From contig CATKHK010000036.1 in the NCBI GenBank assembly GCA_949751835.1, positions 1 through 64,000 of the forward strand: a DNA stretch of 64,000 nt, read 5' to 3'. The notes under the pieces were generated by a model. It saw only the letters and a list, made by a program, of their open reading frames with translations. It had not been told where the DNA came from and searched no databases. Origin of the DNA: Blepharisma japonicum (lineage: Eukaryota; Ciliophora; Heterotrichea; Heterotrichida; Blepharismidae). The position numbers were made by a program, and so were the translations under genes. Positions 11,853-23,519 of this stretch are shown piece after piece. Every line of letters begins with the position of its first letter. Position 1 is the stretch's first letter.

Positions 11853-13448
11853 TTATAGCATTACTTTTTGAAATTGTTTTTCTTCTAAGTTAAACTTATA
11901 AACCAAGTGTTTCTGATTAAAATCTGAAATGATTCCTACATAAATAGATTCTTGATAGTAAGTCTTATAAGCTTGACTATAGCACATCATTTCTGAGGAG
12001 CCAATATTTTGCCATATTTCTTCATTATCCTCTAAACTCTCATAAATAGATCCTCCCGCTTCTTCAATTGCATAAACCCGAGATTTCCCATAAAACAATA
12101 CCTTATGCTTCCCACGTTTCAGCTCAAGTCCTTGGATTTCTGAATAATAATTTTCATATAAATTAAACTTAAAAATTCTTGCATGCCAATATCCAGTGAC
12201 CAAAATTCGATTTTTATAATTGACACATGAGCAATGAGTTGACGGCTCTGGCATTGATGGCAACTTGGTCCACCTATTTTTCTATTAAATCATATTTTTG
12301 TTCAATGGATAATGAATCATGGTGAATATTAATACCACCAAAAAAATAAACACAATTTTTATGGTAGCATGCTCCAACCCAAAATCGAGGGTCACTCGCT
12401 TCAAGCACTCTCTTAAGGCTCAAGGTCTGAGCGTCAAGAATGCAAGCGATTCCAGAGACAGGACTACAATTTCCGAAGCAAAATAGTTCAGAATTTGGAA
12501 TTTGGATAATACAAGTGCTGCTACTAAGTGGCTCAGGGGTTTCAAGATGTCATGTATCTATTTTTTGTGTGGAAATATCATGTTCTATTAAAAGACCTTC
12601 CCGCCTAGGGAGATCTCGATTTATGAGATATATGGAACGATGGTCATGAATAGAGGTTTCTTCTACTGTTTGAATTAATTCATCAAATTTAGACTTTAAA
12701 TTGGATATTATTCACTCTATTTCATCAGAACTATTTTTCATTCGCAAATCTGGTGATAATGATCCTAAAAGATTTTCAATTAAATTCTCGAGTTTCTTGC
12801 GATAAATATGATATTATTTGAATTGCTCCATTTAGATTGCAATTTTATAGATTCGGGATTTTTGTTTTCTTCAGGATACTCATAAACTCTTTCGTTATTT
12901 TCAAATTTCTAATTCATCCATTAATTCTTTCGATATCTGTTTTTCTTTCATAATTTCTTCTTCTTTTCTATTTTTCATAAATTCTAGCTCTAGCTTTATT
13001 CTTTTTATCTTATCTTTTTTCTTCTTTTTTGCATCTTGCATAGCGAATTCTATATCTTTTATGACTTTTTCTAAAGCAAATATTTTTTCATCTTTTGATT
13101 CTATCTTTTTTTTTAAATTTTGTAAAAAATCTGCATTTTCTCTCATATAATCTTCTATAAGAGAATCTCTGAGCTTCATTATATCGATTTTTACTTTCCC
13201 TTTTGCAAAATCATTTGGAATTTTCTCTCTAAACCTTTTAATCATTGATTTGAGGTGATGATTTTCAATAAGATTTTGGTTTGAAATATGAAGGCCTGTC
13301 ATTGGGCTTGTACATCTTACTTTGTATCAATCCAATATGTTTTGTCGCTCATATGTGTGGCATCAGAAGCAATAACTGGGTCTTCCATTATATCTCAAGA
13401 TATTGGACAACGATAGTCGTCAGGAATATTAATAGTTTCTTCTATCAT
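11853..13448 (-). pseudogene. U-box, coiled-coil, kelch gene, decayed copy
   Basis: This is the unit-1 copy of the intact gene at 17819-19423. It is highly similar throughout but carries several one-base indels: in the U-box near 13348, in the linker near 12905 and 12808, and at the kelch start near 12278. The longest remaining frames are the coiled coil (13302-12901) and the last 136 codons (12263-11853). It starts at the ATG at 13448. It is probably a recent pseudogene, although one-base differences could include assembly errors. Confidence 0.8.
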
Positions 13449-13499
13449 ATATGCATAGATTTCCTGATGCATCTCCTCAACTATTAATTTATTTGAAAT

Positions 13500-14637
13500 A
13501 GCAAGAGCTGCATGCTATAGGTAACCATATGGATTTCTCAGTGACTGAAGGTACCATCAATTAATCGCTTGCCTCGCTATTATCAGTTAGGGAGCCAAAT
13601 CAATTTCACATATTAAATAATATGCCGATTTTTCAATAGAAAATTACTAGACACTGGAATTGCAAGACTAATAGTTTGCTTCATATGGAAATTCATATGA
13701 ATACAAAGTTTTATCACAGGAAATTCGCTTCTGGTAAGTGATTTTTTGATTTCCTGGAATTGTATTTTTGAGATTGCAGTAATAAAATGGTGAATTTGTA
13801 AGATTCACATAAGCCAAGTTGCTTCCTTCAAAATTTGTCCTGAAAAATATACGATTATGGAGAAATGCTCCTTGAACATTAGCATTGCTGAAATCTTTTT
13901 CATAAAATGCATATTGTGATTTGGAGTATAGTGTAATTGAATTAGCTGCTGCTGGGCTAAATCAGGATTATTTCTTGATAATAAAACAATCTGATATAAA
14001 AGATCAATATAGTTGTCAGGCAAATGATTTAGTATATACTTGAAAAGATAAATACTTGGGTGAAGGCTGTGCTGATTTAAATAGCTTGCTTTTGTAAGTT
14101 TATTGCAGCTTTCAATTTCCCTTATCATTTTCTTGCTTATGAACATTGATATAATTCCATGGCTTCAAAAGGATTCAAAATTTAGCAGCCATTTTTCTCA
14201 ATCCATGAGGACTTTTAAGTTTTTATATGCTAAAATTAAAGAATTATTTCCGTCATTTTTATCATTTTTCATTTTTTCTTCATAACAAATTTTTATAGAT
14301 AGTCAGCAACTTGCATTTTTTTCTGATCTAAATTATATTCAATTTTAATTGCTAGAATATTAGTTTAAGTTTCACAGTCTTTGCGATTTCCTCTTCTAGG
14401 TAATCTCTGACTTTCCAATTCCTTTTGTTTTATTGAATATATTGTGTAAATTTTATTAATGACTGAAATTTCATCATCCAGGTAAAAATAAATCAATTAC
14501 TTTGGGATGAATTAATTCCAAAATGGAATCTATTTCAAGGATGTGATTGATAAGATGGACTTTGCAGTACGCTTTAGATTTGCAAGAGCAAGAATAAGAT
14601 GGCTTCATTTGATTTAGGCATCCCTTTTGAGAACAAT
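13500..14637 (-). pseudogene. Relic of zinc, pentapeptide and WD40 repeat gene, copy 2
   Basis: This copy matches 7254-8354. Its start keeps a readable Cys/His motif (CSQKGC, CSCK, CKVHLINH near 14637-14550). The helical segment (14146-13960) and the pentapeptide segment (about 13880-13730) are split over different frames. The WD40 part is mostly missing, because the unit begins at 13500. It is a non-functional host-gene relic. Confidence 0.7.
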
Positions 14638-15004
14638 TCACTTAATATTAAAATATTTTTAAAATGGGGCTTCTTTGGATTTATTTTTAATATTATCTTT
14701 ATTGAAATTTAACTTTATGAATGCTAAGAAAAAATAGCTCAAAATAACTCACCAATTTTTAAAATATTGTTTAGTAGCGATAAATCATTTATGCCTTGGT
14801 TGCAATATTTGAAATTTAATGTCTTATAATATTTCGGGAAATATTCAATTATTTATCAAATCAATGCCTATTCTCTTTCTCGCTATGTAGCAATTATTTC
14901 AAATTTGATATAAGAAAAATATTAGCGACCTGTTTATTTAATATCAACAATATCAGTCATCTATTTACAATTTTGATATAAAATTACTTAACAATATAAT
15001 TTAA
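14638..15004. other. Spacer and 5' flank of the second zinc-kelch copy
   Basis: AT-rich and shared with the flank upstream of 9008, apart from the missing block. No gene is seen. Confidence 0.6.
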
Positions 15005-16920
15005 ATGGAGAGATGCTCTTTTCCTAACTGCAAAGCAAAAGCTATGCTTTTTTGTGCCGAACATGCTCAAGCTCACATGAATGAGGAATCCAAATGTCAT
15101 GCATTAAAAAATTTATATGGGAAGCCTAATACTGATGCTAAAGATGAAATATTAGAATATATTAAGAACGAAAAGGGATGAGTCGAAAAGCTTGAGAAAA
15201 ATATACTGGGAAATCGTTCGAAGAAAAGCAGCTTGGAAGTTAAAATCATGAATCATATTTTATTTCTTGACAACCTTAAAGAAAAATTTCAAAAAACTGA
15301 AATAATTTCAGAATTCGAAGAAGATGCAGTCATCAAATTATTACAGCTGACTCCTAAAACAGCATTAAAAAAATTTAAGAAAAGAATTCCAAAGTTGATT
15401 GATATAGAGTTCATCGCTGAAATGATAAGAATTAATAATAAGAAGATAGCAAAAGATAATGATAGAAAGTTTGGTGAATTAGAAAATAAGCTTTCTGAAA
15501 TGAATTCAAAAATCGAAAATATTTTTATACACGTAAATGAAGTTCATGAAGAACGAATAAATAATTTCGCACCAATTTCTGAACAAATAGTAAGAGCTTT
15601 CCCAGAGCAAAGCTTTATATCTTTTCAAGAGAACAACGAAGATTTAAGAAAAGGGAATAATATGATAAAGGATTTGGAATATGATGAAATAACTAAATTA
15701 GATAAACTAAAATCAAAAGTGGATAGTGCTAACTATGAAGTGCAAAATTTTCCATATTGCAAATGCTGCGAATATGAAACACTCCAAAGCCGGTTGGAAA
15801 ACTTAGTGCCTAGAATAGAGAAAATAAAGAAAAAATTTCAAAAAATCAAAATTGCAAGTGAAAATAAAACATTATACAAAAATAGCGATGATGTCATTGA
15901 TAGCTTTCAAAATCTTGAAAAGCCTTATATCGATCTCCAATTGAATTTTAATCAAATTTTGGTAAACATAAATAATTCCACTGTGAACTGTAAATATTTA
16001 TTCATAACTGACCAAGATTTTACAAATGACAAAACAAGACTTACAAAATTAGACACTAGTGCCAATAAAATTAAGCAAAACTATATAGAAAATATTAGAA
16101 TTCCGCTGAGCTCTCTAACATGCACAATTCCCTACTCAGATAATGAATTAATATGTATTAATGGGTTTTTTAACTTCGGATACTCAAACTCAGGGTATTC
16201 TTGTATTATAGATACGAAAACTAACCAGGAAGCTCAAGCGTTGAGTCCTTTTACACCATCAAAATGAGTAGGTGGGGTTAAATATAAACATGACATTTTT
16301 CTCTTTGGTGGAACAGCTGGACCTACTGATGCATGAAAATATAATAACATAGAAAAGAGCTGGAGGCGCTTAAGTTCCCTCCCTGAGGGTGCTGAAAGAT
16401 GTTCATGTGATATCTGGAAAGATTCTATTTTAATTTGTGGTACTGGACATAATAGTATCTGAAAATATATAATTGAAGAAGATAGATATGAAAAAATAGA
16501 CGTAGGGAATGAAAATATGCTTAATTCAGATGCCAAAAAAACTTATTTGTTTCAAAGCAGACCATTTATTTAATGGAGTGGAGTGGTAGGCTATTCATTA
16601 GTGATAGAAATGATGAAACTAAATGGCATATGGTGAGCCGGGATACTTTAGAGAATTTTTATAGAGCATATAAAAGCTTTCACAACGGAAAAGTGTATAT
16701 AGGCTTGTTGCTTTATGATGGCATAGCAAAGTATGATGCTTTCTACTATTATTGCTTTAATGATGAGGAGCAAAAATTTGAAAAGATGAATGAGTTGATA
16801 GTCCCAGACGATTTTAATAAGTCTTTTCAAGATTATGGCAAGAAGGTTTTAGGGAAATTGCAAAAAATTTATAATCCCATTAATTACAACTTTTGCGAAC
16901 TTCATGAATTGATGTGCTAA
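15005..16920 (+). pseudogene. Zinc-motif, coiled-coil, kelch gene, damaged copy
   Basis: This is the paralogue of the gene at 9008. The ATG at 15005 leads into an open frame with UGA-Trp at 15179. A 30-base in-frame deletion near 15046 removes the central Cys-x-Cys of the zinc motif. Near 16540 one base is missing from AAAAAAATC, so the frame ends at UAA 16570-16572, about two thirds of the way through the kelch part. The rest continues in another frame to 16920, with a changed C-terminus. TGA at 16460 aligns with TGG at 10493. The truncated product (about 520 residues) could still be made, but loss of the Cys pair and kelch blades suggests decay. Confidence 0.8.
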
Positions 16921-17037
16921 AATGTGGCAAAAAAGCATAATTTGATGTAACGTTCTCGTGCGGCGAGTTTTTATACTTGCAATATGAGTTATTTATAATA
17001 TGTTTTTTATCTAAACCATTAAATAATTAAAAATATA

Positions 17038-17769
17038 ATGCAAGTAGATATTGAAAATCTTTTAGAAGAGAACAATGATCTTTTGACATCTTGTGCGAAG
17101 ACTATATATGATAAATTTGCTAGTGAAGGTACTGTTGAATTTAAAAATAAAAATTATTGGCTTCGTGCTATCTGTGAAGTCCTGAATCAGCAAAATATTT
17201 CAATACTTTATGAAGAATCAAACATAGATGCAATTTTTGACAAGAATTATAAAGAAGGCAATTGGAGTTTTGATGATTTTTTAAATTCAATAGTAGATAT
17301 TCTTAGCATGCTACTAAATAAAAGCAAATCAAATGCTCAATTGGAAATAGAAAATCCAGAAATTACAGAACCAAAAATAAATATAGATGAGACACCTAGC
17401 AGCTATCAAGGGATAGAAACTCCTTCGCAAGGAAACTTTGAGTATCAAGAAATATCAAATGAGCCTTCAAATGTATTTGAAGCAGAAAATTTTGACGAAA
17501 TTGAAAATCCAGATGAGTTAAAAGCTTCATCGTCTCAAGATAAAGAAAAGATAAGCCAAAATACTGAGGCTGTAATAAAAATTAAAAAATATCTGGATGA
17601 TACTGGATTATATTCTGCTTTTCAATTGATTTTCGCTGAAATATTATCAAAGAAAATAGAGCCAAATGATGCTTTTTCATATGCTGCTGCACGGCTCAGG
17701 CAAATTGGAAAAGAAATTTCACATTTGTTGCCTCAAGAATATACAGCAGAAAAAACAATTGAATCATAA
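17038..17769 (+). CDS. Acidic protein with Dpy-30/RIIa-like C-terminus, copy 2
   Basis: 243 residues, exactly the length of copy 1 (11072-11803), with about a dozen substitutions and no indels. It has the same layout: helical N-terminus, acidic Ser/Pro/Glu middle, and two-helix C-terminus with the IEPNDAFSYAA turn. It lies between a broken zinc-kelch copy and the intact convergent U-box-kelch gene, whose stop is only about 50 bases away. Function unknown. Confidence 0.75.
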   Translation: MQVDIENLLEENNDLLTSCAKTIYDKFASEGTVEFKNKNYWLRAICEVLNQQNISILYEESNIDAIFDKNYKEGNWSFDDFLNSIVDILSMLLNKSKSNAQLEIENPEITEPKINIDETPSSYQGIETPSQGNFEYQEISNEPSNVFEAENFDEIENPDELKASSSQDKEKISQNTEAVIKIKKYLDDTGLYSAFQLIFAEILSKKIEPNDAFSYAAARLRQIGKEISHLLPQEYTAEKTIES

Positions 17770-17818
17770 ATTTCTACAAATTTTATTTAAATTGACAATT
17801 TAAAATTAAAATAGCATT

Positions 17819-19423
17819 TTATAGCATTACTTTTTGAAACTGTTTTTCTTCTAAGTTAAACTTATAAACCAAGTGTTTCTGATTAAAATCTGAAATAATT
17901 CCTACATAAATAGATCCTTGATAGTAAGTCTTATAAGCTTGACTATAGCACATCATTTCTGAGGAGCCAATATTTTGCCATATTTCTTCATTATCCTCTA
18001 AACTCTCATAAATAGATCCTCCCGCTTCTTCAATTGTATAAACTCGAGATTTCCCATAAAACAATACCTTATGCTTCCCACGTTTCAGCTCAAGTCCTTG
18101 GATTTCTGAATAATAATTCTCATAAAAATTAAACTTAAAAATTCTTGCATGCCAATATCCAGTCACCAAAATTCGATTTTTATAATTAACACATGAGCAA
18201 TGAGTTGACGGCTCTGGCATTGATGGCAACTTAGTCCACCTATTTTCTATTAAATCATATTTTTGTGTAATGGATAATGAATCATGATGAATATTAATAC
18301 CACCAAAAACATAAACACAATTTTTATAGTAGCATGCTCCAACCCAAAATCGAGGGTCGCTCGCTTCAAGCACTCTCTTTAGGCTCAAGGTCTGAGCGTC
18401 AAGAATGCAAGCGATTCCAGAGACAGGACTACAATTTCCGAAGCAAAATAGTTCAGAATTTGGAATTTGGATAATACAAGTGCTGCTACTAAGTGGCTCA
18501 GGGGTTTCAAGATGCCATGCATCTATTTTTTGTGTGGAAATATTATGCTCTATTAAAAGACCTTCCCGCCTAGGGAGATCTCGATTTATGAGGTATATGG
18601 AACGATGGTCATGAATAGAGGTTTCTTCTACAGTTTGAATTAATTCATCAAATTTAAACTTTAAATTGGATATTATTCAGTCTATTTCATCAGAAATATT
18701 TTTCATTCGCAAATCTGGTGATAATGATCCTAAAAGATTTTCAATTAAATTCTCGAGTTTCTTACGATAAATATGGATATTATTTGAATTCCTCCATTTA
18801 GATTGCAATTTTATAGATTCGGGATTTTTATTTTCTTCAGGATACTCATAAACTCTTTCATTTATTTTCAAATTTTCTAATTCATCCATTAATTCTTGTG
18901 ATCTCTGTTTTTCTTTCATAATTTCTTCTTCTTTTCTATTTTTCATAAATTCTAGCTCTAGCTTTAACCTTTTTATCTTATCTTTTTTCTTCTTTTTCGC
19001 ATTTTGCATAGCGATTTCTATATCTTTTATGCCTTTTTCTAAAGCAAATATTTTTTCATCTTTTGATTCTATCTTTTCTTTTAAATTTTGTAAAAAATCT
19101 GCATTTTCTCTCATATAATCTTCTATAAGAGCATCTCTGAGCTTCATTATATCGATTTTTACTTTCCCTTTTGCAAAATCATTTGGAATTTTCTCTCTAA
19201 ACCTTTTAATCATTGATTTGAGGTGATGATTTTCAATAAGATTTTGGTTTGAAATATGAAGGCCTGTCATTGGGCTTGTACATCTTACTTTGTATCAATC
19301 CAATATGTTTTGTCGCTCATATGTGTGGCCATCAGAAGCAATAACTGGGTCTTCCATTATATCTCAAGATATCGGGCAACGATAGTCGTCAGGAATATTA
19401 ATAGTTTCTTCTACCATATACAT
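17819..19423 (-). CDS. U-box, coiled-coil, kelch protein (intact copy)
   Basis: 534 residues, UAA stop. Residues about 8-70 form a U-box: IPDDYRCPISWDIMEDPVIA, then SDGHTYERQNILDWY, then SPMTG and NLIENHHLKSMI. The Trp after ILD is conserved in U-boxes and is UGA here. A Lys/Glu coiled coil runs over about residues 95-195. The C-terminal half has kelch-like blades (CVYVFGGI, NRWTKLPSMPEPSTHC, SIYESLEDNEEIW). U-boxes recruit E2 enzymes, so a single-chain E3 ubiquitin ligase with a kelch substrate-binding head is the natural inference. A second in-frame ATG lies two codons after the first (19417). The unit-1 copy (11853-13448) is broken. Confidence 0.88.
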
Positions 19424-19590
19424 TAGATTATATTAGTATTGAAATATCAATATGGTTTAGCCAAATAAAAAGAAAAGGAAATTAGATTTTTAAAATATTT
19501 TTTTTTATAATTTTCACAGAAATGTTAAAATTAAAATAATCATTTAATATAGACCTATGTTGGAAAGTTTTTGATAAGAAATAGTTAATT

Positions 19591-20895
19591 TTAAGTAAAC
19601 TTTTCTTCCTTTATTTCTTTTGATATTTTATCAAAATGGATTAGTTTAGCCCAACGATTGATAAAATAAATACTATTATTCGAATGCACTTCAAATGAGG
19701 CAAAATAAGCTTTTTGAATTGAATTAGTCCCAATGCAATTCCAATTCATAATATCCCCTTTTAGACTTTCGTACAGACTGCCAGATGCTTCCACGAGAAA
19801 AACTTTTCCTTCATATGAAAATAGCTTTTTATGAGTGCCATCATTTAAAGCTGGCTCAATAAGAATTTCATATTCATTTCTTTTAATATGGTAATTTAAA
19901 ATATTTTTACAGCTAATTGCTGTCATCAAAATGGTGTCGCCAAAAACAATGCTAGTTGAACTTGCATAATCTCCTTTGGGTAATGGTTTCAAAGGTTTTC
20001 ATTTGACTTTACTTAGGCTAAATTTTTCTGATACATTTTTTGCACCCCCAAGCGCATAAATTTTATTATTATAGCAAACTACATTCAGGTTATTATTAGG
20101 CTTACCAGGTGGGAGTATTTCGAAATTATAGAGCTCATCAATGATAAAAGTCAAATCTTTGAATCCTCATGATCAATTTCCATAGCAAAAAATTTTATTC
20201 CCTGGAATTGGACACATCCCAACCCCATAATCAATATTCTGCGGCAGTTCCATCTTTGTTATGTTTGAAATTTTACTATCCAAATCAATAGAAACTAGTT
20301 TAGTTGTCCAATTATAAAAGAATCGCAGTTTATTTGCAGTGAACTTTTGACCATAAATTTCTTCAAAAGGGCTTAATTTATTTTTAAGAAATGATTCATC
20401 AATTGCTTTGATAGGACCACTCAAATCTAGCCAATCCCTTTTAAGCTTCCACACTGCAAGTCTTTGCTCAGCCTCATGAACTGGCAGTCTAAGTGCCAAA
20501 GAAATTTCACCAACCTTCGGGAGGTTCGGCACTTCTGTAACCCTAACTGCCTCTTTTAAATATTTGTTAGCACGAGACTCAATCTCATCCATTAAAGAAA
20601 TTGATTTTTCCCCCCAATTTTTGAGGCAATTAAAAAGCTTGGCTAGCTCGAATACCAAGTTTTTCTTGCAAATTTTGACATCAATTTTCAGCTTATGCAG
20701 TGCATCAATAACTAGCCACCTGGTTTGACTATCAGGCTTTTTATAAAGTTCAAGATTTCGATGATGCTTTGCTGCTGGAGATCTCATGTGATGATAAGCA
20801 TGATGCTCACAAAAGATTGTCAAAAATGACGTGCAGTCGCAGTAGCCAGATGGTTTAGATTTGCAATTGCCCTTATAACACTTTAAATCCTCCAT
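19591..20895 (-). CDS. Zinc-motif, kelch-like protein, short linker type
   Basis: 434 residues; an adjacent ATG at 20898 would add one Met. The Cys/His motif is at C6, C11, C19, C21, C29, H32 and H36. The linker (about 40-190) is helical but short. Kelch-like blades follow (GNKIFCYGN, then UGA-Trp; KIYALGGAKN; SGSLYESLKGD). UGA codons at 20173 and nearby read as Trp. Decayed relatives lie at 21100-21470, 23036-23235 and 23520-24240, and a truncated one at 28281-29093, so this is the intact member of a separate subfamily. It is probably a protein-interaction adaptor. Confidence 0.85.
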
Positions 20896-21099
20896 CAAAT
20901 TATTACGAGTGGTGATCTTTTACCTTTCCATTTTTCCCGAATTCATAATGTGAGCCCCATGTTTGTAAAGAAAGAAAAGGAATTTTAGGAAGCTTTTCGG
21001 CTTGAATTTGAGCCAAATAGAATAATTACTAGCATGAATTTTTAAAAATTTATTAAATTAAGTGCACTCACATTTATAAAATTTTTTTAGCTTGGTATG

Positions 21100-21470
21100 A
21101 ATTTAATCAATCCTCGCCATCGATTCATAAAATAGACATCACTATAAAAGGGAACCTCAAATGAGAAAAATATGCATTTCGTATTGAGTTCTCACTAACA
21201 TAATTCCATTTTGAAATGTCACCTATTGAGCTCTCATATAAGCTGCTAGATGCTTCTACTTAAAGAGCTCTTCCTTCGACGGAAAGTAGTTTTTTACAAG
21301 TTTTATCATTAAAAATAGGGATAGGAAGCTCTTCAAAATATTTTCTTTTAATGTCATAATTTGTAATTTTTATACGGTGCTTAGCAGCATTCAGTAGCGT
21401 GTCAGCATAAATCAAGCTAGATGAGTGCTTATAGGTTATCTTCATGAACTTTTCTACCCTTTTTATTATA
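21100..21470 (-). pseudogene. Relic of the 3' kelch part of a short-linker zinc-kelch gene
   Basis: The frame at 21445-21260 aligns with the kelch end of the gene at 19591 (DIKRKYFEELPIPIFNDKTC against HIKRNEYEILIEPALNDGTH). It stops at UAA near 21260 and continues in broken pieces to about 21100 (SLYES-like and NRW-like phrases). Its missing 5' end is probably the fragment at 23036-23235. Confidence 0.7.
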
Positions 21471-21479
21471 GGATTTTGT

Positions 21480-23035
21480 TCCTTTAATAATCTTAAAATT
21501 GAAGGCAGACAGAGAATAGCTCCTGGGATCTTTTTTCGAAATCAAGGAATTTACTACTAAGCACTTATGAGATGAAGACCCGAAATAATTAAGTGTAGGA
21601 GCTTAGTCTAGGCATAAGGCCTAAGAAGGCTATCGATATTCGGTTGAGTGAATGAGCTTATAAGAATAGAGAAAATCACAATACGGCATTTTCAAAAATT
21701 TTTTTTCTACCGAAAAATTTTCTTATGCATTTTTTGATAATTTGGTTTGACTTCACTTAGAACATTGCCGGGCATTAAAAAGAAAATCAGAATGGCTTTC
21801 TCTAGGCATCCTCTCAATTTAGCATTTGTTGTAATCTCTATAATGTAATCTAAGGAGCTTAAATCTTTTGTATTAACTGATTCACGTTTCGCAATTGAAA
21901 ATAATGTTACAGCAACATCAATGTAATCCCTTCACAAATTATTCATTTTTAATTGATTTGAAGAGTTATAAAATTCATGTTCAAATAGATAAGTTTTTCG
22001 TTTATAGATACCTGCTCATTTCAGAATTATTTGTATCTATTGCCAAGAAAGATCTTTATTCATTTTTGCAAGTAAGTTTCAAGAATTTCATTTGATTCAA
22101 ACTCCTTAAAAATACCAATAAGTATCAATCTATTGTTGGAGTGAGTGAACAAACATTTTTGATCGCTCACAAATGGAGAGAGTAAATGGAATATGAATGA
22201 CTCTATAGCTGAAAAATTGAAAGAAAATCTAAATATAGATCTCATGCGTTGTGATGTGTGTCAGTGTTTTAAGATGCTATGACGAATAACAGCTCTGATA
22301 TACAGAGAACCTTAATAAAATATTAGCATTGAATATAAGCTGCAAAATATAAGCTACAACAAGCTTTAGAAGAGAATTCTCAAGGATTGAACCTATCCAA
22401 AGAAATTCTAAAATACTAGAAAAGTATATGCATCAAGAAGATACTAGCTCTGAGCAAGATCTAACGAGTTTGGATTGCCCCCATATTTTTACGAAGAATT
22501 AGAGTCAGAAATAGAAGATATTTGAAATAAAAATGCTATTTTAAGTCAAGAACTTATTAATTAGACAAAGTAAAAATATTAGCTATAATCTGAAGTCAGT
22601 TAACTCGGTTGAGCTAAATAAAATATTTTAACAAAGAGCATTACATATAGCAAAAAGATAACTCAGAATTTCATTCAGTTATCAAGTCAACTAAATGATA
22701 TAATTATAGCAAATTTAGGCTCTTTACTGCTAATTCTTTCGATTTAGGTCTTCAGCAGAATGTATATCATCCGTTTTATGCCTCCACAATGAAATCATAC
22801 ATTGAATTCTTTATTAGATCTAATAGAATGATAGTTAAAGTGTTTCAGGATGATTACTTCTATTAAATATTAAAAATTAATGATAATTTAGTACATATTT
22901 TAATTATTGAAGCCACCAAAGAGATTTTGAGGCTTAAATGCCAATTTAGAAAATTTAAATAAGATTTAAGCAGGCTTGATTTTCATTAATTTCGATAAAA
23001 AGAAATGCACTTGGGGCCTTAACGAATTTCAGAGA
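21480..23035 (+). other. Unassigned coding-like block inside a kelch relic
   Basis: About 1.5 kb unlike the neighbouring genes separates the 3' and 5' remnants of a zinc-kelch copy, so it looks inserted. The only ordinary frame is 21895-22095 (66 codons). On the + strand, long stretches have coding-like codon use but contain UAA, UAG and UGA. Examples are 22454-22700 (rich in Glu, Asn, Ser; coiled-coil like) and about 22750-23035 (HPFYASTMKSYIEFFIRSN, then EATKEILRLKC). Frames shift between stretches. The family is not recognised. It may be a decayed gene or part of a mobile segment. The stop codons sit where Gln would be natural. Confidence 0.45.
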
Positions 23036-23235
23036 TAATCCTATTATAAATCCAATATTTCGATGCTGCTTTGCTGCTGGAAGTCTAATGCGATTATAAG
23101 TATGATATTTACAAAAGGTTGTCAGAGACTGAGTCCGATCGCAATATCCAGACGATTTTGATTTGAGCTTGCTCTTATATTTTAATTACTCCTTCCAATT
23201 ATTGCCATAGTGTTTTTGGCTGTTCCATTTTTTCC
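23036..23235 (-). pseudogene. Relic of the 5' zinc-motif part of a zinc-kelch gene
   Basis: The sequence matches 20720-20895, the start of the gene at 19591. The shared strings are GATGCTGCTTTGCTGCTGGA-like, and many point changes remove the frame. Together with 21100-21470 it brackets the foreign-looking block. Confidence 0.65.
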
Positions 23236-23519
23236 AAATCCATAATATGCTCCACTTATGGAGAGAAATAAAAGCGAATTTTATGAAGATTTTCGGCTTG
23301 TATTCTCACCAATGATTTATTTAATAGTAAGTAAATTAACTCATAAAATTTAATGAGTTTGTAAGTAATTTATTTTGAATTAAGTTTAGTCAAATTTATA
23401 GAGTCATCTCGATTTTAATCGAATTTAATTAATGTTCACTTTATTAAATTTAGAATTTTATGCCCAGTGTTAGTAAAAATTAGTTGTTACAGAGAGCGCT
23501 TTTATTTTTAATACTCAGG

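Larger units (their letters stand above)
7254..13452. repeat. Tandem duplication, unit 1 (6.2 kb)
   Basis: Unit 1 carries the pentapeptide/WD40 relic, zinc-kelch gene, small acidic protein gene and U-box-kelch relic in the same order and orientation as unit 2 (13500-19422). The left edge lies at the string AGCAAGAGCT and the right edge just after AATAGTTTCTTCTA. Indels give the two units slightly different lengths. Confidence 0.9.
13500..19422. repeat. Tandem duplication, unit 2 (5.9 kb)
   Basis: Second copy of the block at 7254-13452, separated from it by about 50 bases. Unit 2 lacks about 260 bases of the spacer upstream of the zinc-kelch gene and 30 bases inside that gene. Confidence 0.9.

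Noticed and set aside
22381-22400. T-loop-like string resembling the end of a tRNA
   Set aside because: The flanking bases do not pair and no acceptor or anticodon stem is present.
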